DNA of 64,000 bases, taken from NCBI RefSeq assembly GCF_003402235.1, contig NZ_QEWO01000004.1, forward strand, positions 62,001 through 126,000, in the 5' to 3' direction. The first letter of the stretch is position 1. The number at the start of each line of letters is the position of its first letter. The position numbers and the translations under genes are program-made. The notes under the pieces were generated by a model. That model made no database searches and was not told the origin of the DNA. It saw only the letters and a program-made list of their open reading frames with translations. Source of the stretch: Parahaliea mediterranea (GTDB lineage Bacteria > Pseudomonadota > Gammaproteobacteria > Pseudomonadales > Halieaceae). This document shows, piece after piece, positions 9,199 through 18,495 of the stretch.

Positions 9199-10944
9199 TC
9201 AGGTCCTCTCGTTCTTGCTCAACCACATATCTTTCATGGCGCCGTTGGGGGCCACGTGCATCGGGTACACGTGCTCCATCGGATCAATGAAGATATCGAG
9301 GAAGACCAGTTTGTCTTTCATGGCGAAGGCTTCTTCCATCTTCGCATCCAGTTCATCCAGCTTGCGCACCTGCATGCCCACGTGGCCGTAGGCCTCCATC
9401 AGCTTGATGAAATCCGGCAGGGAGTCCTCGTAGGTGCTCATGGCGTGGCGGCCTTCGTACTGCATGTCCTGCCACTGCTTGACCATGCCAAGGTAGTTGT
9501 TGCGCAGGTTGATGATTTTCACCGGCAGGTTGTACTGGGTACAGGTGGACAGCTCCTGGATGTTCATCTGGATACTGCCCTCGCCGGTGACGCAGGCCAC
9601 ATCCGCCTCGGGAAAGGCCAGCTTGGCGCCCATCGCCGCCGGCAGACCAAAGCCCATGGTGCCAAGGCCCCCGGAGTTGATCCAGCGGCGCGGGTGGTTG
9701 AAGCGGTAATACTGGGCGGCAAACATCTGGTGCTGGCCCACATCCGAGGTGACATAGGCATTGCCGCCGGTGGCCCGAAACAGGCTCTCGATCACCTGCT
9801 GGGGCATGATCATCTCGCTCTCGCCGTAACGGCGCCCGCTCCACAGGCCGTGTTTGGCCCGCCACTCGTCAATCTGCTGCCACCAGCGCTCCAGCGCGCC
9901 CTGGTCGGGCAGCTCGGCATCCTTGTTGCGCATTTGCGCCACCTGTTCGGCCAGGTCGGTGAGCACCGACTGCACCGGGCCAACAATGGGGATGTCCGCC
10001 TGCACCGTCTTGGAGATGGAGGTGGGGTCGATATCGATGTGAATAATCTTGGCACCGGGACAGAACTTGCTCACCGTGTTGGTCACCCGGTCGTCAAAGC
10101 GCGCCCCCACCGCCAGGATGACATCGGCGTTGTGCATGGCCATGTTGGCCTCGTACAGGCCGTGCATACCCAGCATGCCCAGGAACTGGCGGTCGGTGCC
10201 GGGATAGGCGCCAAGGCCCATCAGGGTGTTGGTCACCGGGTAGTTGAGGTCGCGGGCCAGTTGCGTCAGCAATTCGCTGGCCTCGCCCTGTACCACGCCG
10301 CCGCCGGAGTAAATCACCGGGCGCTTGGCCGACAACAGCAGCCGGGCCGCCTTCTTGATCTGCCCGGTGTGACCGCGCTGGGCCGGCGAGTAGGAGCGGA
10401 TTTTCACCGCATCCGGGTACACGTACTCGAACTTGGCATCGGGCCGCGTGGCGTCCTTGGGAATGTCGATGACCACCGGGCCGGGGCGGCCGGTGGTGGC
10501 AATGTGGAAGGCCTTCTTGATCATCGCCGGGATGTCTTCCGGCTTGCGCACCATGAAGCTGTGCTTAACGATGGGGCGGGAAATCCCCACCATGTCGCAC
10601 TCCTGGAAGGCGTCTTCGCCAATCAGGTGGCTGGCCACCTGGCCAGACAGCACCACCATGGGAATGGAGTCCATGTAGGCCGTGGCAATGCCGGTTACCG
10701 CATTGGTGGCACCGGGGCCGGAGGTCACCAGCACCACGCCGGGCTTGCCGGTGGCGCGGGTATAGCCGTCGGCCGCGTGGGTGGCCGCCTGCTCGTGCCG
10801 TACCAGCACATGGGGAATTTTGCTCGCCTTGAACAAGGCATCGTAAATATGCAGCACCGCTCCGCCGGGGTAGCCAAAAATAAACTCGACTCCCTCGTCC
10901 TCGAGGGCGCGGGCGATCATCTCGCCACCGGACAACATCTCCAC
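9199..10944 (-). CDS. ilvI: Acetolactate synthase, large catalytic subunit
   Basis: A 581-residue thiamine-diphosphate enzyme for the first common step of valine, leucine and isoleucine synthesis. It starts [14 protein letters not shown] like E. coli IlvI, here with GTG at 10944 behind GGGAGA. The catalytic Glu51 is in [13 protein letters not shown]. The ThDP/Mg motif is [14 protein letters not shown] around residue 452; GEGS in place of GDGS also occurs in related gammaproteobacteria. The FAD-binding central domain and [12 protein letters not shown] complete the family pattern. It forms an operon with ilvH and is preceded by a leader of about 400 nt. Confidence 0.95.
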   Translation of the reverse strand: MEMLSGGEMIARALEDEGVEFIFGYPGGAVLHIYDALFKASKIPHVLVRHEQAATHAADGYTRATGKPGVVLVTSGPGATNAVTGIATAYMDSIPMVVLSGQVASHLIGEDAFQECDMVGISRPIVKHSFMVRKPEDIPAMIKKAFHIATTGRPGPVVIDIPKDATRPDAKFEYVYPDAVKIRSYSPAQRGHTGQIKKAARLLLSAKRPVIYSGGGVVQGEASELLTQLARDLNYPVTNTLMGLGAYPGTDRQFLGMLGMHGLYEANMAMHNADVILAVGARFDDRVTNTVSKFCPGAKIIHIDIDPTSISKTVQADIPIVGPVQSVLTDLAEQVAQMRNKDAELPDQGALERWWQQIDEWRAKHGLWSGRRYGESEMIMPQQVIESLFRATGGNAYVTSDVGQHQMFAAQYYRFNHPRRWINSGGLGTMGFGLPAAMGAKLAFPEADVACVTGEGSIQMNIQELSTCTQYNLPVKIINLRNNYLGMVKQWQDMQYEGRHAMSTYEDSLPDFIKLMEAYGHVGMQVRKLDELDAKMEEAFAMKDKLVFLDIFIDPMEHVYPMHVAPNGAMKDMWLSKNERT

Positions 10945-11362
10945 ACTCTTTCTCCCAGGGCTGTTCAGGCCCAGTCAAAACGCCCCGACGCGTTACCCTC
11001 GCCGGTAGCCGTTTCATCGCAACTGTGTGGAGAAGCCTGGAAAGCACCTGGACCGGTGCCCGGCTGGCTACGCCACTCCCTGAACGAGCGAGACACAACG
11101 GCGGTTCGTAACCTGCCCGCCTTCGGCTGGCGCCCAAGGTGGCACTCCTCGAAGGCTCTTTTCACAGTGTGCGGGTGAAAAGCGATCACGAACCCGTGTA
11201 TCGGTCGCCCTGCGGGGTAGCGCAGTGTCTGGCCCCCAGCGCAGCCCATGCGGCCACACTGGATAACGGGACTCACCACCAGCTGCGCGCAAATCATCGC
11301 ATCGCGGCAGTAGGCCAGGGGCTGAGGGTACTCAGCAGTAGCCGTTACCAAAGGTGAGACAG
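10945..11362 (-). ncRNA. Structured 5' leader of ilvI, probable attenuator region
   Basis: About 418 nt between the predicted transcription start and the ilvI GTG carries no convincing gene but several inverted repeats on the minus strand. 11119-11156 is a nested stem (GCCTTCG with CGAAGGC enclosing GTGCC with GGCGC). 11044-11059 pairs GCACC with GGTGC and is followed by TTT. 10977-10994 pairs AACGC with GCGTT and is followed by TT, ending 33 nt before ilvI. The last resembles a weak attenuator, and a weak TACC/GGTA stem at 10994-11007 abuts it. An open frame (11351-10965) includes the branched-chain-rich run QLVVSPVI but looks too long for a classic leader peptide. A structured ilvB-associated RNA class has been proposed for oligotrophic marine gammaproteobacteria; whether this matches is untested. 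Confidence 0.45.
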
Positions 11363-11368
11363 GCGCGT

Positions 11369-11397
11369 ATTCTTGGTTTACTGCGGCCGTCTGTCAA
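11369..11397 (-). promoter_or_regulatory. Candidate sigma-70 promoter of ilvIH
   Basis: The minus strand reads TTGACA (perfect -35, 11397-11392), a 17-base spacer, then AAGAAT (4 of 6 to the -10 consensus, 11374-11369). It is correctly oriented for ilvI and gives a start near 11362. Confidence 0.6.
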
Positions 11398-11556
11398 CCC
11401 AAACGTGATTTTTGCCCAGCACCGCAACCCGCTTGGCGGGGCTGTCACAGATATCATAAGATAAGCCGTCATTAGAAAGGCAGCGGTTCTTATGCGGCAT
11501 TGGCGGCCAATCTGCTTACAACAGCCTTCTTATCATAACCAGCAGATAGGCTCGTG

Positions 11557-12576
11557 ATGCCGACCCAAAGTGGCATGCAGCCCCTGGACCTGATTTCCAT
11601 CATCCTCCCCTGCTTTGACGAAGAAGCCGTTTTGCCGGCGACGCTGGAACGCCTGGACGCGCTGAGCATCGCCCAGAAGGATTGTGATTTCGAGTTCATT
11701 TTCATTGACGACGGCTCAACGGATGGCACCAATAACCTCCTACACGCTGCGGCAAGGCGCGATGATCGCTTGCGCCTTATCACCCTGTCGCGAAATTTCG
11801 GGCAGCAGATTGCGACAACTGCCGGCATCGATCTTGCCAACGGTGGTGCCGTCGTTCTCATGGACTGCGATTTGCAGGATCCGCCCGAACTGGTAACACA
11901 AATGATCGCCCGCTGGCGTGAAGGTTACGATGTCGTTTACGGCACAAGAGCGTCGCGCGAGGGTGAGAGCTGGTTCAAGCGCAGTACTGCCCGCGGTTTT
12001 AACCAGGTAATCAACCGGCTGTCTGAAGTGCCCATACCGGCAGACAGCGGCGACTTCCGGCTCATGAGCCGTAAGGTCGTGGATGTCCTCAAGCAGATGC
12101 CCGAACGGCATCGATTCCTGCGCGGCATGGTTGCCTGGTCGGGGTTTCGGCAAACATCACTGCCCTACGACAGACCCGGGCGCCTCGCCGGCACCACCAA
12201 ATATCCCCTGCGCAAAATGCTGCGTTTGGCACTGGACGGCCTGCTGTCCTTTTCCACTAAACCCCTGCAGGCCTCGATTTTTCTCGGCCTGTTGACGGCA
12301 GGCCTGGCGGTTCTGGGGATTTTCTACGCGCTGTTTATGCGCCTGTTCACGTCTGCGTGGGTGGAAGGCTGGACAGCACTGATGATCGCCATTTTGTTCA
12401 TCGGTGGTGTCCAGTTGGTGTCGCTGGGGATTATCGGAGAGTATATCGGGCGCATCTACGCCGAGGTGCAGCGAAGACCCCTGTACATCGTTCGCGATAT
12501 GGTCGGCTTTGAACGACATGCAGAGGCCGATGCCGGTGTGCATGAAACTCAGCGTGACAGCACCCGGATCCCGTGA
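11557..12576 (+). CDS. Glycosyltransferase family 2, polyprenyl-phosphate sugar synthase type (DPM1/GtrB-like)
   Basis: A 339-residue GT-A enzyme with two C-terminal membrane helices. The nucleotide-sugar site is seen in ISIILPCFDEE, the Asp51-Asp52 pair of FIDDGSTDGT and Asp103/Asp105 of LMDCDLQDPP. The family's DSGDFRLMSRKV motif follows, then hydrophobic segments at about 235-265 and 275-300. Relatives transfer one sugar from a nucleotide donor to undecaprenyl or dolichyl phosphate at the inner face of the membrane, providing donors for GT-C enzymes. GTG at 11554 directly precedes the chosen ATG. It is the first of four coupled genes; its stop overlaps the next start. Sugar specificity is unknown. 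Confidence 0.88.
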   Translation: MPTQSGMQPLDLISIILPCFDEEAVLPATLERLDALSIAQKDCDFEFIFIDDGSTDGTNNLLHAAARRDDRLRLITLSRNFGQQIATTAGIDLANGGAVVLMDCDLQDPPELVTQMIARWREGYDVVYGTRASREGESWFKRSTARGFNQVINRLSEVPIPADSGDFRLMSRKVVDVLKQMPERHRFLRGMVAWSGFRQTSLPYDRPGRLAGTTKYPLRKMLRLALDGLLSFSTKPLQASIFLGLLTAGLAVLGIFYALFMRLFTSAWVEGWTALMIAILFIGGVQLVSLGIIGEYIGRIYAEVQRRPLYIVRDMVGFERHAEADAGVHETQRDSTRIP

Positions 12577-13565
12577 AGCCTAGGCTGCAGCTATTGGCCG
12601 GCCTGGGTTTGGCCGGTTTCTTTCTCTGGTTGACACTGCGCGGCGTGGATCGCACCAGCGTATTGCAACTAGTCGCCCAGGGTTTCTCCGTGGCCTGGCT
12701 GGCCCTGGCACTGGGCTTTCTTGCCCTCGGATATAGCTGCCGGATTTTGCGCTGGCGGCGGATGCTGCAGCCCCTCAATCCAGACTTGGGCATGATGCAC
12801 TGCGGCATTCCCTTGCTGGCCTCGATGGCGGTGAACAACCTCCTGCCACTGCGGGCCGGGGACATGCTGCGCTGCTTCGGGTTCTCAAACTGGTTACAGG
12901 TCCCGTCGGGAGCGGTGCTGGCGACGGTCCTGGTCGAGCGCGCGCTGGACATGGTTGTCGTTATCCTCGCTCTCGGGCTTGCACTCAGGTTCTTTTCGCT
13001 GGGGGGCGGTGCGTTGGGTATGGTGCAATACAGTGGCATACTGCTGTTTGCCTTGGCCGCCATATCGCTTTTGCTACTGCTACGCCCCGCGTTGCTGGCC
13101 CCGGTTCTGGCCAGGCTGACACGCCTTGCCGGGATTTTGGGGCCCGATCGACAGGCGCGGGTTGAAAACCATTGTCAACCACTGCTTGATACGCTGATCA
13201 GGCTTTCAAATCGCGGTGCCATGCCCTGCCTTATGGGGTATTCAGTACTGGCCTGGCTGTTCGAAGGCGCCAGCTACTGGGCGATTGCCCGCTCCCTGTC
13301 GACACTCCCCCTACCCGAAGCCGCCTGGCTCGCCATGCCGGTTGGCACCCTTGCGACACTGTTACCCTCTTCGCCCGGCCATGTCGGCACCTTCGATTAC
13401 TTCGCCCAGTTGGCTACGGTGGCGGTCGGTAATCCGCTGGCGGAAGCGACCGCCTATGTGCTGGTGGTGCATGTGGCGCTGTGGCTGCCCACAACCCTGA
13501 TCGGAGCGATCTGTCTGCTGATCTGGGTGTGGCGGGGAGCCGCCGCCGGTAACAACCAACGATGA
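12573..13565 (+). CDS. Lysylphosphatidylglycerol-synthase-like transmembrane protein (UPF0104, putative flippase)
   Basis: A 330-residue multi-spanning inner-membrane protein with about eight helices. It has the LPG_synthase_TM signature: an N-terminal hydrophobic pair, RILRWRRML, VNNLLPLRAGDMLR, then VERALDMVVVI. The soluble synthetase domain of true MprF is absent. Stand-alone members often sit beside GT2 polyprenyl-phosphate transferases and are thought to move lipid-linked sugars across the membrane (inference for this copy). The GTG start overlaps the TGA of the GT2 gene by four bases, which indicates translational coupling. Confidence 0.85.
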   Translation: MKPRLQLLAGLGLAGFFLWLTLRGVDRTSVLQLVAQGFSVAWLALALGFLALGYSCRILRWRRMLQPLNPDLGMMHCGIPLLASMAVNNLLPLRAGDMLRCFGFSNWLQVPSGAVLATVLVERALDMVVVILALGLALRFFSLGGGALGMVQYSGILLFALAAISLLLLLRPALLAPVLARLTRLAGILGPDRQARVENHCQPLLDTLIRLSNRGAMPCLMGYSVLAWLFEGASYWAIARSLSTLPLPEAAWLAMPVGTLATLLPSSPGHVGTFDYFAQLATVAVGNPLAEATAYVLVVHVALWLPTTLIGAICLLIWVWRGAAAGNNQR

Positions 13566-14881
13566 AGCCCAGCGTCGCTGTCATCGGTTCCGGCTTCACT
13601 GGGCTGGCCGCCGCCCGCGATCTGGCCCGCGCGGGTCATCCGGTCACGGTCATTGAAGCGGATGGTCATGTGGGCGGCCTCGCGGGAGCATTTCAGCCGG
13701 ACGAAAACGTGGAGGCGGAACCGCTCGATCGCTTTTACCACCACTGGTTCACCTCCGATCTGGAAGTGATGGCATTGATCAGGGAACTGGGCCTGGAGGA
13801 TGCGGTTGCCACCGAGGCCAGCCTCACAGGCGTTTACTACAACCGTCGCATCACGCGCTTGTCCACCCCCCTTGACCTGCTGCGTTTTACCGCACTGCCG
13901 CCACTGGATCGCCTGCGGCTCGGATGGCTCGCCCTGCGCGCCCGCCGGGTCAAGGACTGGCGCCCTCTGGAGCATCTCACCGCCGCTCAATGGTTGCGCT
14001 CCATGGCCGGAGAGCGGGTATATCGCGTGATGTGGGAGCCCTTGTTGCAAGGTAAATTCGGCCGCCACGCCGACGCTATCTCGGCCGTCTGGATATGGAA
14101 CAAACTGAAGCTGCGCGGCGGGTCGCGAGCCAAGAGCGGTGCAGAGCAGTTGGTTTATGTTCGCGGCTCCTTTGCACGACTGGCCGAGGCCATTTGCGCG
14201 GACATTCAGGCACATGGCGGCAGGGTCAAAACCCATTCCGCCGCCACTGAGCTGATCCCGCTGGCGCGCGGCGGCTGGGAGATCCGTGGCCCATGGGGCA
14301 GCGAGCGGGCCGCGCGGGTGATCGCCACCACCGCTCCCCCAATCCTGGCTGATCTGATCGACGGCTGGGCCGCACCACACACGCTGGCCTCCCTGCGACG
14401 CATCAACTACCTCGCCAATATTTGCCTCGTTCTGGTACTCGACCGCTCGCTTTCATCGACCTATTGGTTGAATGTGAACGACCCAGGATTTCCCTTCGTC
14501 GGCGTTATCGAACACACTCGCTTCCAATCACCCGCGCACTATGGCGGGCGGCACATCGTCTATCTTTCCCGCTATCTGCCGCAGGATGACCCGCTTCTCG
14601 ACCTGTGCGCTGATGATTTTCTCCACTTCGCCATCCCGCATGTGCAACGCATGTTCCCTGCGTTCGACCAGCGCTGGATACAAAGGCATCATGTCTGGCG
14701 CGCCCTCTGGGCACAGCCGATCGTCGAACGGCATTATTCGCAGTTCATTCCCCCGGTGGAAGGGCTGGCACCTGACCTCTACCTTTGCTCCATGGCGCAG
14801 ATATACCCCGAGGATCGCGGCACAAATTATGCCATCCGCGCGGGTCGCGACCTGGCCGCGCGACTGATTGCCGGGGGCTGA
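13562..14881 (+). CDS. NAD(P)/FAD-dependent oxidoreductase, protoporphyrinogen oxidase/amine oxidase-like
   Basis: A 439-residue flavoprotein. The dinucleotide-binding motif Gly9-x-Gly11-x-x-Gly14 in VIGSGFTGLAAARDL is followed by the acidic strand end VIEADGHVGG. The C-terminal FAD-contact segment reads MAQIYPEDRGTNYAIRAGRD. It belongs to the broad amine oxidase/phytoene desaturase/UDP-galactopyranose mutase superfamily; the substrate is not known. In this cluster a polyprenyl-linked or nucleotide sugar is a reasonable guess. No membrane helix is apparent. Start and preceding stop overlap as ATGA, so it is coupled with the flippase-like gene. Confidence 0.8.
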   Translation: MKPSVAVIGSGFTGLAAARDLARAGHPVTVIEADGHVGGLAGAFQPDENVEAEPLDRFYHHWFTSDLEVMALIRELGLEDAVATEASLTGVYYNRRITRLSTPLDLLRFTALPPLDRLRLGWLALRARRVKDWRPLEHLTAAQWLRSMAGERVYRVMWEPLLQGKFGRHADAISAVWIWNKLKLRGGSRAKSGAEQLVYVRGSFARLAEAICADIQAHGGRVKTHSAATELIPLARGGWEIRGPWGSERAARVIATTAPPILADLIDGWAAPHTLASLRRINYLANICLVLVLDRSLSSTYWLNVNDPGFPFVGVIEHTRFQSPAHYGGRHIVYLSRYLPQDDPLLDLCADDFLHFAIPHVQRMFPAFDQRWIQRHHVWRALWAQPIVERHYSQFIPPVEGLAPDLYLCSMAQIYPEDRGTNYAIRAGRDLAARLIAGG

Positions 14882-14884
14882 AGC

Positions 14885-16165
14885 GTGGCGGCAAAACCCT
14901 TTGTGATGGCCCTGGATCGCGGCCTGACCCGCGCGGCGACCCAGCAGGAGCTTTGGCTGGCGCGTTTTACCGGGGCGGCACCCGAAGCTGGGGAGCTACC
15001 CCTCGACAGCAAGGTTGTCACGCTCGCCCAACAGGCTGCATCACAGGGGCGGCCCCTGTATCTGCTGGCTGAAAACCCGCATCTGGCAAGAGCTCTACTG
15101 GAAAGAGCCCAACTTGACGCGTGCGTCATCGATCTCAACGGTCTGCGGGGTGACTCCCGGCTCAAGAGCCTAAGGCGCCTTATCGGCGACGACGCGTTTG
15201 AATTTGCTGGCGCCGCCCCCCTCGACCAGCCCATCCGCAGGGCGGCCGGGGTAGACGATCCAGTGACACGGTTACTGCGGGTCGACACCGTCCTGGGGCT
15301 GTGGCGCAGCTTGCGGCCGCATCACTGGATAAAGAATCTGCTGATTTTTCTGCCCCTGCTCGCGGCGCAGAAGTGGCAGGAATCGTCTGCCCTGGCCCAA
15401 GCATCGGCCGCTTTCGGGGTTTTCTGCCTGACCTGTTCAGCCATCTATATCGTCAACGATCTTTTCGATCTGCGGGATGACCGGCGCCACCCCCACAAAC
15501 GATACCGCCCCCTGGCCGCTGGCCAGCTAAAACCCGCCACTGCCCTGCTGGCCGCCTTACTGCTGCTAGGTACTGGCATCGCCTTGGCTGGGCTGTGGAT
15601 ACCTTCGGGCCATTTTCTTGCCCTGACCCTGACTTACGCGGTGGTGGCACTGCTTTACTCGCGCTGGCTTAAAACGCTGCGCTTCATCGATCTGTTCAGT
15701 CTCGGCGCCCTGTACACGCTGCGCGTGGCCGCTGGGGCTGCTGCCATCCATATATGGCCATCGTTCTGGCTGCTCGCCCTGTGCCTTTGTCTTTTTACGT
15801 CGCTGGCCTGCGCCAAGCGCGCGGCAGAGCTGGTGCAAGCACAGAAGAACGGTTTGCAGGGGATTTCTCGGCGTCGCTACCAACTACAGGATTTAAAAGC
15901 GATAAGGGCACTCGGTGCATTGACTGCCACCGGAGCCTGCGCCGTGTTGATTATCTATACATCCGAGAAAGCGCCCAAACTGTACGCCAATCCGTACGCG
16001 GTTGGGCTTGCGGCGCTCCCGCTGATGCTCTGGGTGGTGCATATCTGGCAAAAAGCGACCGCCGGACAAATCCGTGAGGACCCTGTCCTTTTCGCACTGC
16101 GGGACGCAAAGAGCTGGCTGCTACTGGCAGTACTTCTTTTGATGTTTGTCCTGGCGCAGCCCTGA
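14885..16165 (+). CDS. UbiA family prenyltransferase with degenerate N-terminal HAD-like domain
   Basis: A 426-residue protein. From about residue 145 it is a UbiA membrane enzyme: RPHHWIKNLLIFLPLLA opens the domain, and the Mg-diphosphate motif Asn191-Asp192-x-x-Asp195 (VNDLFDLRDD) is intact, followed by seven or more helices. The RPHHWIKN opening resembles decaprenyl-phosphate phosphoribosyltransferases, which make polyprenyl-phosphate pentoses. Residues 1-140 line up with the HAD phosphatase fused to many such enzymes, but the expected DxDGT nucleophile motif reads MALDRGLTRA, so phosphatase activity is probably lost. GTG 14885 starts three bases after the preceding stop. Product specificity is inferred only. 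Confidence 0.82.
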   Translation: MAAKPFVMALDRGLTRAATQQELWLARFTGAAPEAGELPLDSKVVTLAQQAASQGRPLYLLAENPHLARALLERAQLDACVIDLNGLRGDSRLKSLRRLIGDDAFEFAGAAPLDQPIRRAAGVDDPVTRLLRVDTVLGLWRSLRPHHWIKNLLIFLPLLAAQKWQESSALAQASAAFGVFCLTCSAIYIVNDLFDLRDDRRHPHKRYRPLAAGQLKPATALLAALLLLGTGIALAGLWIPSGHFLALTLTYAVVALLYSRWLKTLRFIDLFSLGALYTLRVAAGAAAIHIWPSFWLLALCLCLFTSLACAKRAAELVQAQKNGLQGISRRRYQLQDLKAIRALGALTATGACAVLIIYTSEKAPKLYANPYAVGLAALPLMLWVVHIWQKATAGQIREDPVLFALRDAKSWLLLAVLLLMFVLAQP

Positions 16166-16167
16166 AC

Positions 16168-16422
16168 TCAGTCGACGTTGGTGCTACGGCGCCGTGCCAA
16201 ATACAACAGCCCAGTAAAGGCCAGAAATGCGACCATCAAAAGCCATGGCGACGAACCCGCCGACAGAACCGGTACATCCACGGGGGTGACCGCCGCGGGC
16301 GGGATGCTCGGTGTCGGCAGAGGTCCGGTTGGCGTGGGACCCTGCGCCAGTACAGTAGAGCTTAGAGCGGCCAGGCCCACCCCCAAAAACCACTGCTGTG
16401 CCCTTCTAAGATAGTTCCCCAT
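16168..16422 (-). CDS. Small exported protein with IPTL-CTERM-like tail
   Basis: An 84-residue protein convergent with the UbiA gene and 87 bp downstream of the DUF2298 gene. It has a signal peptide (residues 1-26, cleavage after LAQ), a short Pro/Thr-rich linker (GPTPTGPLPTPSIPP), then VPVLSAGSSPW, a hydrophobic helix and ARRRST at the end. That C-terminus matches the layout of IPTL-CTERM sorting signals (I/VPTLS, helix, basic cluster), which exosortase-like proteases are thought to process. ATG 16422 has GGAG nine bases upstream; a GTG just before it is less likely. No exosortase is in the window, and function is unknown. Confidence 0.65.
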   Translation of the reverse strand: MGNYLRRAQQWFLGVGLAALSSTVLAQGPTPTGPLPTPSIPPAAVTPVDVPVLSAGSSPWLLMVAFLAFTGLLYLARRRSTNVD

Positions 16423-16509
16423 CACTGATCACTCCGATAACAAAGTAATGACACCCAAGCCTATCAACCTTCCCCACCCTCTGGCAACGGCTCTGGGGGC
16501 ACTTGCCAA

Positions 16510-18495
16510 TCAACGGCAAATGTCCGGTTCAATCCGGACAATGCTTCCACCGCTACCTGTATAGACCTCCGAGCCAAGGGCAGCAATGGCATTGCCCTGC
16601 AATTTCGGGTAACGCCGCCGTTCCACCTGACCCACAATGGCATAGCGGATGTTATACCTTCGGACAATACGACAACGCAAGACCGGATCTTCAGTGCTAT
16701 AAAACAACTCTACATGGCGCGCACGAGCATTGGCCGCTTCGCCATCTCCGCGCCACAGCCATTCATGTGCCGCCCAGCCGACGACGGCAGGCAGACCGGT
16801 CATCGCGGAAGCACGCGCTGTCTCCCCAAAGGCCTCGCCGCTGGCCTCGACCAACGATTCACCCAGCGCCAGATCGAGCTGGCTGACTGCTTCGACCAGT
16901 TCACGCTCATCGCCAAGATAACCGTAACCGTCAAGACCGCGAATCAACCCCGGTGGACTATAAATATGCGCGGCATAGACCAGCGTCGCCATCAAGGGCG
17001 CGGCAGCAATCATCGCACCCATCATCCACACCCCGCCGCGCACCACCGCCGGCGCCAGCACCGCGAAACCCGCGATAATGATCAACTGCTGGGCCCGAAA
17101 ACTCAGCTTGAACATGGTGTTGGCACGGGCGTACTCCAACTCATAGATATCGCGCATGATAACGATTTCGGGGAGGGCTATCAGGAACAGCGCGGCCACC
17201 AACAGGGTCGCGCTGAGAATCTGTGGATCACCCAGGCGCCATACACCCAACAACAGCAGCCCGACCAACGGCAGGGCATGACCGTAAACCGCCAGTAGCT
17301 GCCAGGCCGGAGTGTGCGCTGGCGCCAACTCAACACCACTGGCAAATGGCACAAAGCTGCCCATGAAGGGGGCAGCCGTAAGAAAGGCCGTCGCCACGGT
17401 AACGAGCGCCGCTGCCCCCCATTGATCAAGGCACTGCCACATGGGGGAAGGCTGTCGCGCGACAAGCAGCAATGCAGCGATCAGCGAGATCATTCCGAGG
17501 ATCGCCACGTCCCAGGAATTGATGCCCATGCAAAGCCCGAGAATCCAGCCAAGCACAACAAGCGAGATGGTATCCGGGGGCGCCCCCGACAGACCGCGTC
17601 GGATGATCGTCACTATCACCAGCATGGCGAGAAGAAAAACCGGTGTTGCCACTACATGCGCATGTAAATCTCCCGCGGCAAAGGCATAGGCGGTGAATTC
17701 GGTAAACCCCTTGTCAGCCGCGGGTGGATCAAAGCCAATGAAACGCGTTGAGTCCGGGAAATAAAAATCCACCTTCGCTGTCGGCATGACATCGCGAAAT
17801 AGCGTGTAGAGGACCGAGTGGAAGTTGCCGCCATACAGCGTAACCAGAGCGGCGGCACCGCCGAGAACCCAGCCAATACTGTCGCCACGTGGCTGCACCA
17901 ACGCCACCGTTAGCCGCCAGGTGGCAAGGCCGGTCAGCCCGAATAAACCGGCCATGGCTATCTGATAGGTCGCCGCGGGGGAAGCGCCCATGATATGGCC
18001 CCAGGCAGCAGTCATGGCCTGACCGAGATAGTAGTAATTGATCGTAGCGCCTGCATACCATGCGTCCTGTGGAGGCATGAAATCACTGCGCATCGCTGCG
18101 GCGAGGAAGGCCATGTCAGTGAATTTTTCCAACCCCAAAAGATCGGCGCGCGCCAGCCGCTGGGCGAGGCCAAACCAGAACAACGTGGCAAAAGACAGCG
18201 CAGCAACCAGTCCTCCACGGCTATCTGCCGATGGCGCGGGCAGCAGAAGGCGCGCCGCAACCAACAGCACCAGGCCCGACAGGGAAACGGCAGGAAAGGG
18301 CAAAATCCCCAGGGCCGAGATCAACCAGGGAAACCAGCCAATGAATGACCATGCCAGCAGGATCGCCACCACCCAACCGCCACCGCCCGGCACCAGGCGC
18401 AGGGCGAGCGGTCTCGCGGCCCAGGCGCCGATGGCCAGCACGATCATGTAACGCAGTACCAGCACCATCTCTGCCGGAGGCAGGCTGCCGATCAT
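16510..18495 (-). CDS. DUF2298 (YYY-type) polytopic membrane protein, probable GT-C-like glycosyltransferase
   Basis: A 661-residue membrane protein with about a dozen helices. The family's signature loops are clear: LGLEKFTDMAFLAAAMRSDF, DAWYAGATINYYYLGQ near residue 157, and later YELEYARANTMFKLSFRAQQ. DUF2298 proteins occur mainly in Chloroflexi, Cyanobacteria and archaea, often beside GT39/PMT proteins, and are regarded as GT-C-fold enzymes without an assigned reaction. Its ATG overlaps the stop of the upstream GT39 gene (ATGA), so the two are coupled. Occurrence in a gammaproteobacterium suggests horizontal acquisition of the cluster (inference). Confidence 0.85.
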   Translation of the reverse strand: MIGSLPPAEMVLVLRYMIVLAIGAWAARPLALRLVPGGGGWVVAILLAWSFIGWFPWLISALGILPFPAVSLSGLVLLVAARLLLPAPSADSRGGLVAALSFATLFWFGLAQRLARADLLGLEKFTDMAFLAAAMRSDFMPPQDAWYAGATINYYYLGQAMTAAWGHIMGASPAATYQIAMAGLFGLTGLATWRLTVALVQPRGDSIGWVLGGAAALVTLYGGNFHSVLYTLFRDVMPTAKVDFYFPDSTRFIGFDPPAADKGFTEFTAYAFAAGDLHAHVVATPVFLLAMLVIVTIIRRGLSGAPPDTISLVVLGWILGLCMGINSWDVAILGMISLIAALLLVARQPSPMWQCLDQWGAAALVTVATAFLTAAPFMGSFVPFASGVELAPAHTPAWQLLAVYGHALPLVGLLLLGVWRLGDPQILSATLLVAALFLIALPEIVIMRDIYELEYARANTMFKLSFRAQQLIIIAGFAVLAPAVVRGGVWMMGAMIAAAPLMATLVYAAHIYSPPGLIRGLDGYGYLGDERELVEAVSQLDLALGESLVEASGEAFGETARASAMTGLPAVVGWAAHEWLWRGDGEAANARARHVELFYSTEDPVLRCRIVRRYNIRYAIVGQVERRRYPKLQGNAIAALGSEVYTGSGGSIVRIEPDICR

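Noticed and set aside
9256-11178. Open frame opposite ilvI
   Set aside because: Antisense shadow of a conserved gene; composition is unlike a real protein.
10965-11351. 128-codon open frame in the ilvI leader
   Set aside because: No ribosome site or similarity was recognised; it is better seen as part of a structured leader, though a short leader peptide inside it is possible.
12573-13565. Exosortase for the IPTL-like tail
   Set aside because: The membrane protein carries the LPG-synthase-type signature NNLLPLRAGD and not the exosortase Cys-Arg-His layout.
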